From Paralimibaculum aggregatum (GTDB taxonomy: Bacteria; Pseudomonadota; Alphaproteobacteria; Rhodobacterales; Rhodobacteraceae), in assembly GCF_030270585.1 (NCBI RefSeq), contig NZ_BSYI01000001.1, forward strand, positions 213,517 through 277,516: DNA of 64,000 bases, written 5' to 3'. Below the pieces are notes generated by a model, which saw only the letters and a list, made by a program, of their open reading frames with translations, ran no database searches and was not told the origin of the DNA. The stretch's first letter is position 1; each line of letters starts with the position of its first letter. A program made the translations under genes and the position numbers. This document shows positions 63,920-64,000 of this stretch, one piece after another.

Positions 63920-64000
63920 CAATTCCATAAACTTGCGCAGCAATCGCCTATCTCGGACCTGCTTAGGGCTGGGATTTCTCATTGAGAGCAGCGGGCACTC

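Overview
The window looks like a chromosomal segment of a high-GC alphaproteobacterium, most likely in the Rhodobacterales. The evidence is gene order and family content: prephenate dehydratase divergent from a membrane-anchored cytochrome c and followed by yejABEF, an mmcB gene behind an alphaproteobacterial LexA box, a tRNA-His with A73, a CxxC-less Fur/Mur regulator divergent from a Mn/Fe ABC transporter, a DUF6324-like protein, and a VPLPA-CTERM secreted protein. Genus cannot be fixed from the sequence alone. No rRNA or CRISPR array was seen.

Layout. 1-9 kb: pheA, a two-heme cytochrome with a long acidic repeat linker, and a complete yejABEF-like oligopeptide ABC operon. 9-18.7 kb: an erosion zone in which isolated intact genes (homocysteine S-methyltransferase family, PepSY membrane protein, mmcB, UDP-glucuronate decarboxylase) sit among stretches without coding signal that hold an ankyrin-repeat relic and a broken IS256 transposase. 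18.66-19.97 kb: a small AT-rich island bounded by an intact tRNA-His gene and a partial copy of its 3' half. It carries a YopX-like phage protein, two orphan small ORFs and DnaA-box-like sites, and is probably the remnant of an integrative element. 20.1-24.2 kb: an unusual operon of a DUF6324-like protein, a histidine-kinase-like protein lacking the phospho-acceptor His, an SHMT-like PLP enzyme and a MurF-like ligase. 24.2-26.5 kb: a divergent HxlR regulator / FAD oxidoreductase pair around a large dyad. 26.5-32.4 kb: a BMP-type nucleoside/base ABC importer with a cytosine-deaminase-like enzyme. 32.6-37.2 kb: a SitABCD-like metal importer and its Fur/Mur regulator, with a cluster of palindromes between them. 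37.2-40.7 kb: a BtuF-like binding protein without signal peptide and an antiporter fused to a cyclic-nucleotide domain.

40.9-53.6 kb is the most interesting part: a TAXI TRAP importer, universal stress protein, nitrilase-family amidase, long basic-amino-acid decarboxylase, ATP-grasp ligase and C45 (acyltransferase/carcinine-hydrolase type) enzyme on one strand, followed by a LysR regulator and a CmcJ/NvfI oxidoreductase. Import, decarboxylation, amide ligation and amide hydrolysis together suggest an uncharacterised pathway handling an amine or an amine-amino-acid conjugate. That function is inference.

53.6-64 kb: a VPLPA-CTERM protein, a very large RTX-ended ExeM/NucH-type nuclease, a RibD-C reductase, OpgC, a TTC38-like TPR protein, a YeeE/YedE sulfur-type transporter behind a perfect 16-bp palindrome, a DUF302 protein and tRNA-Phe.
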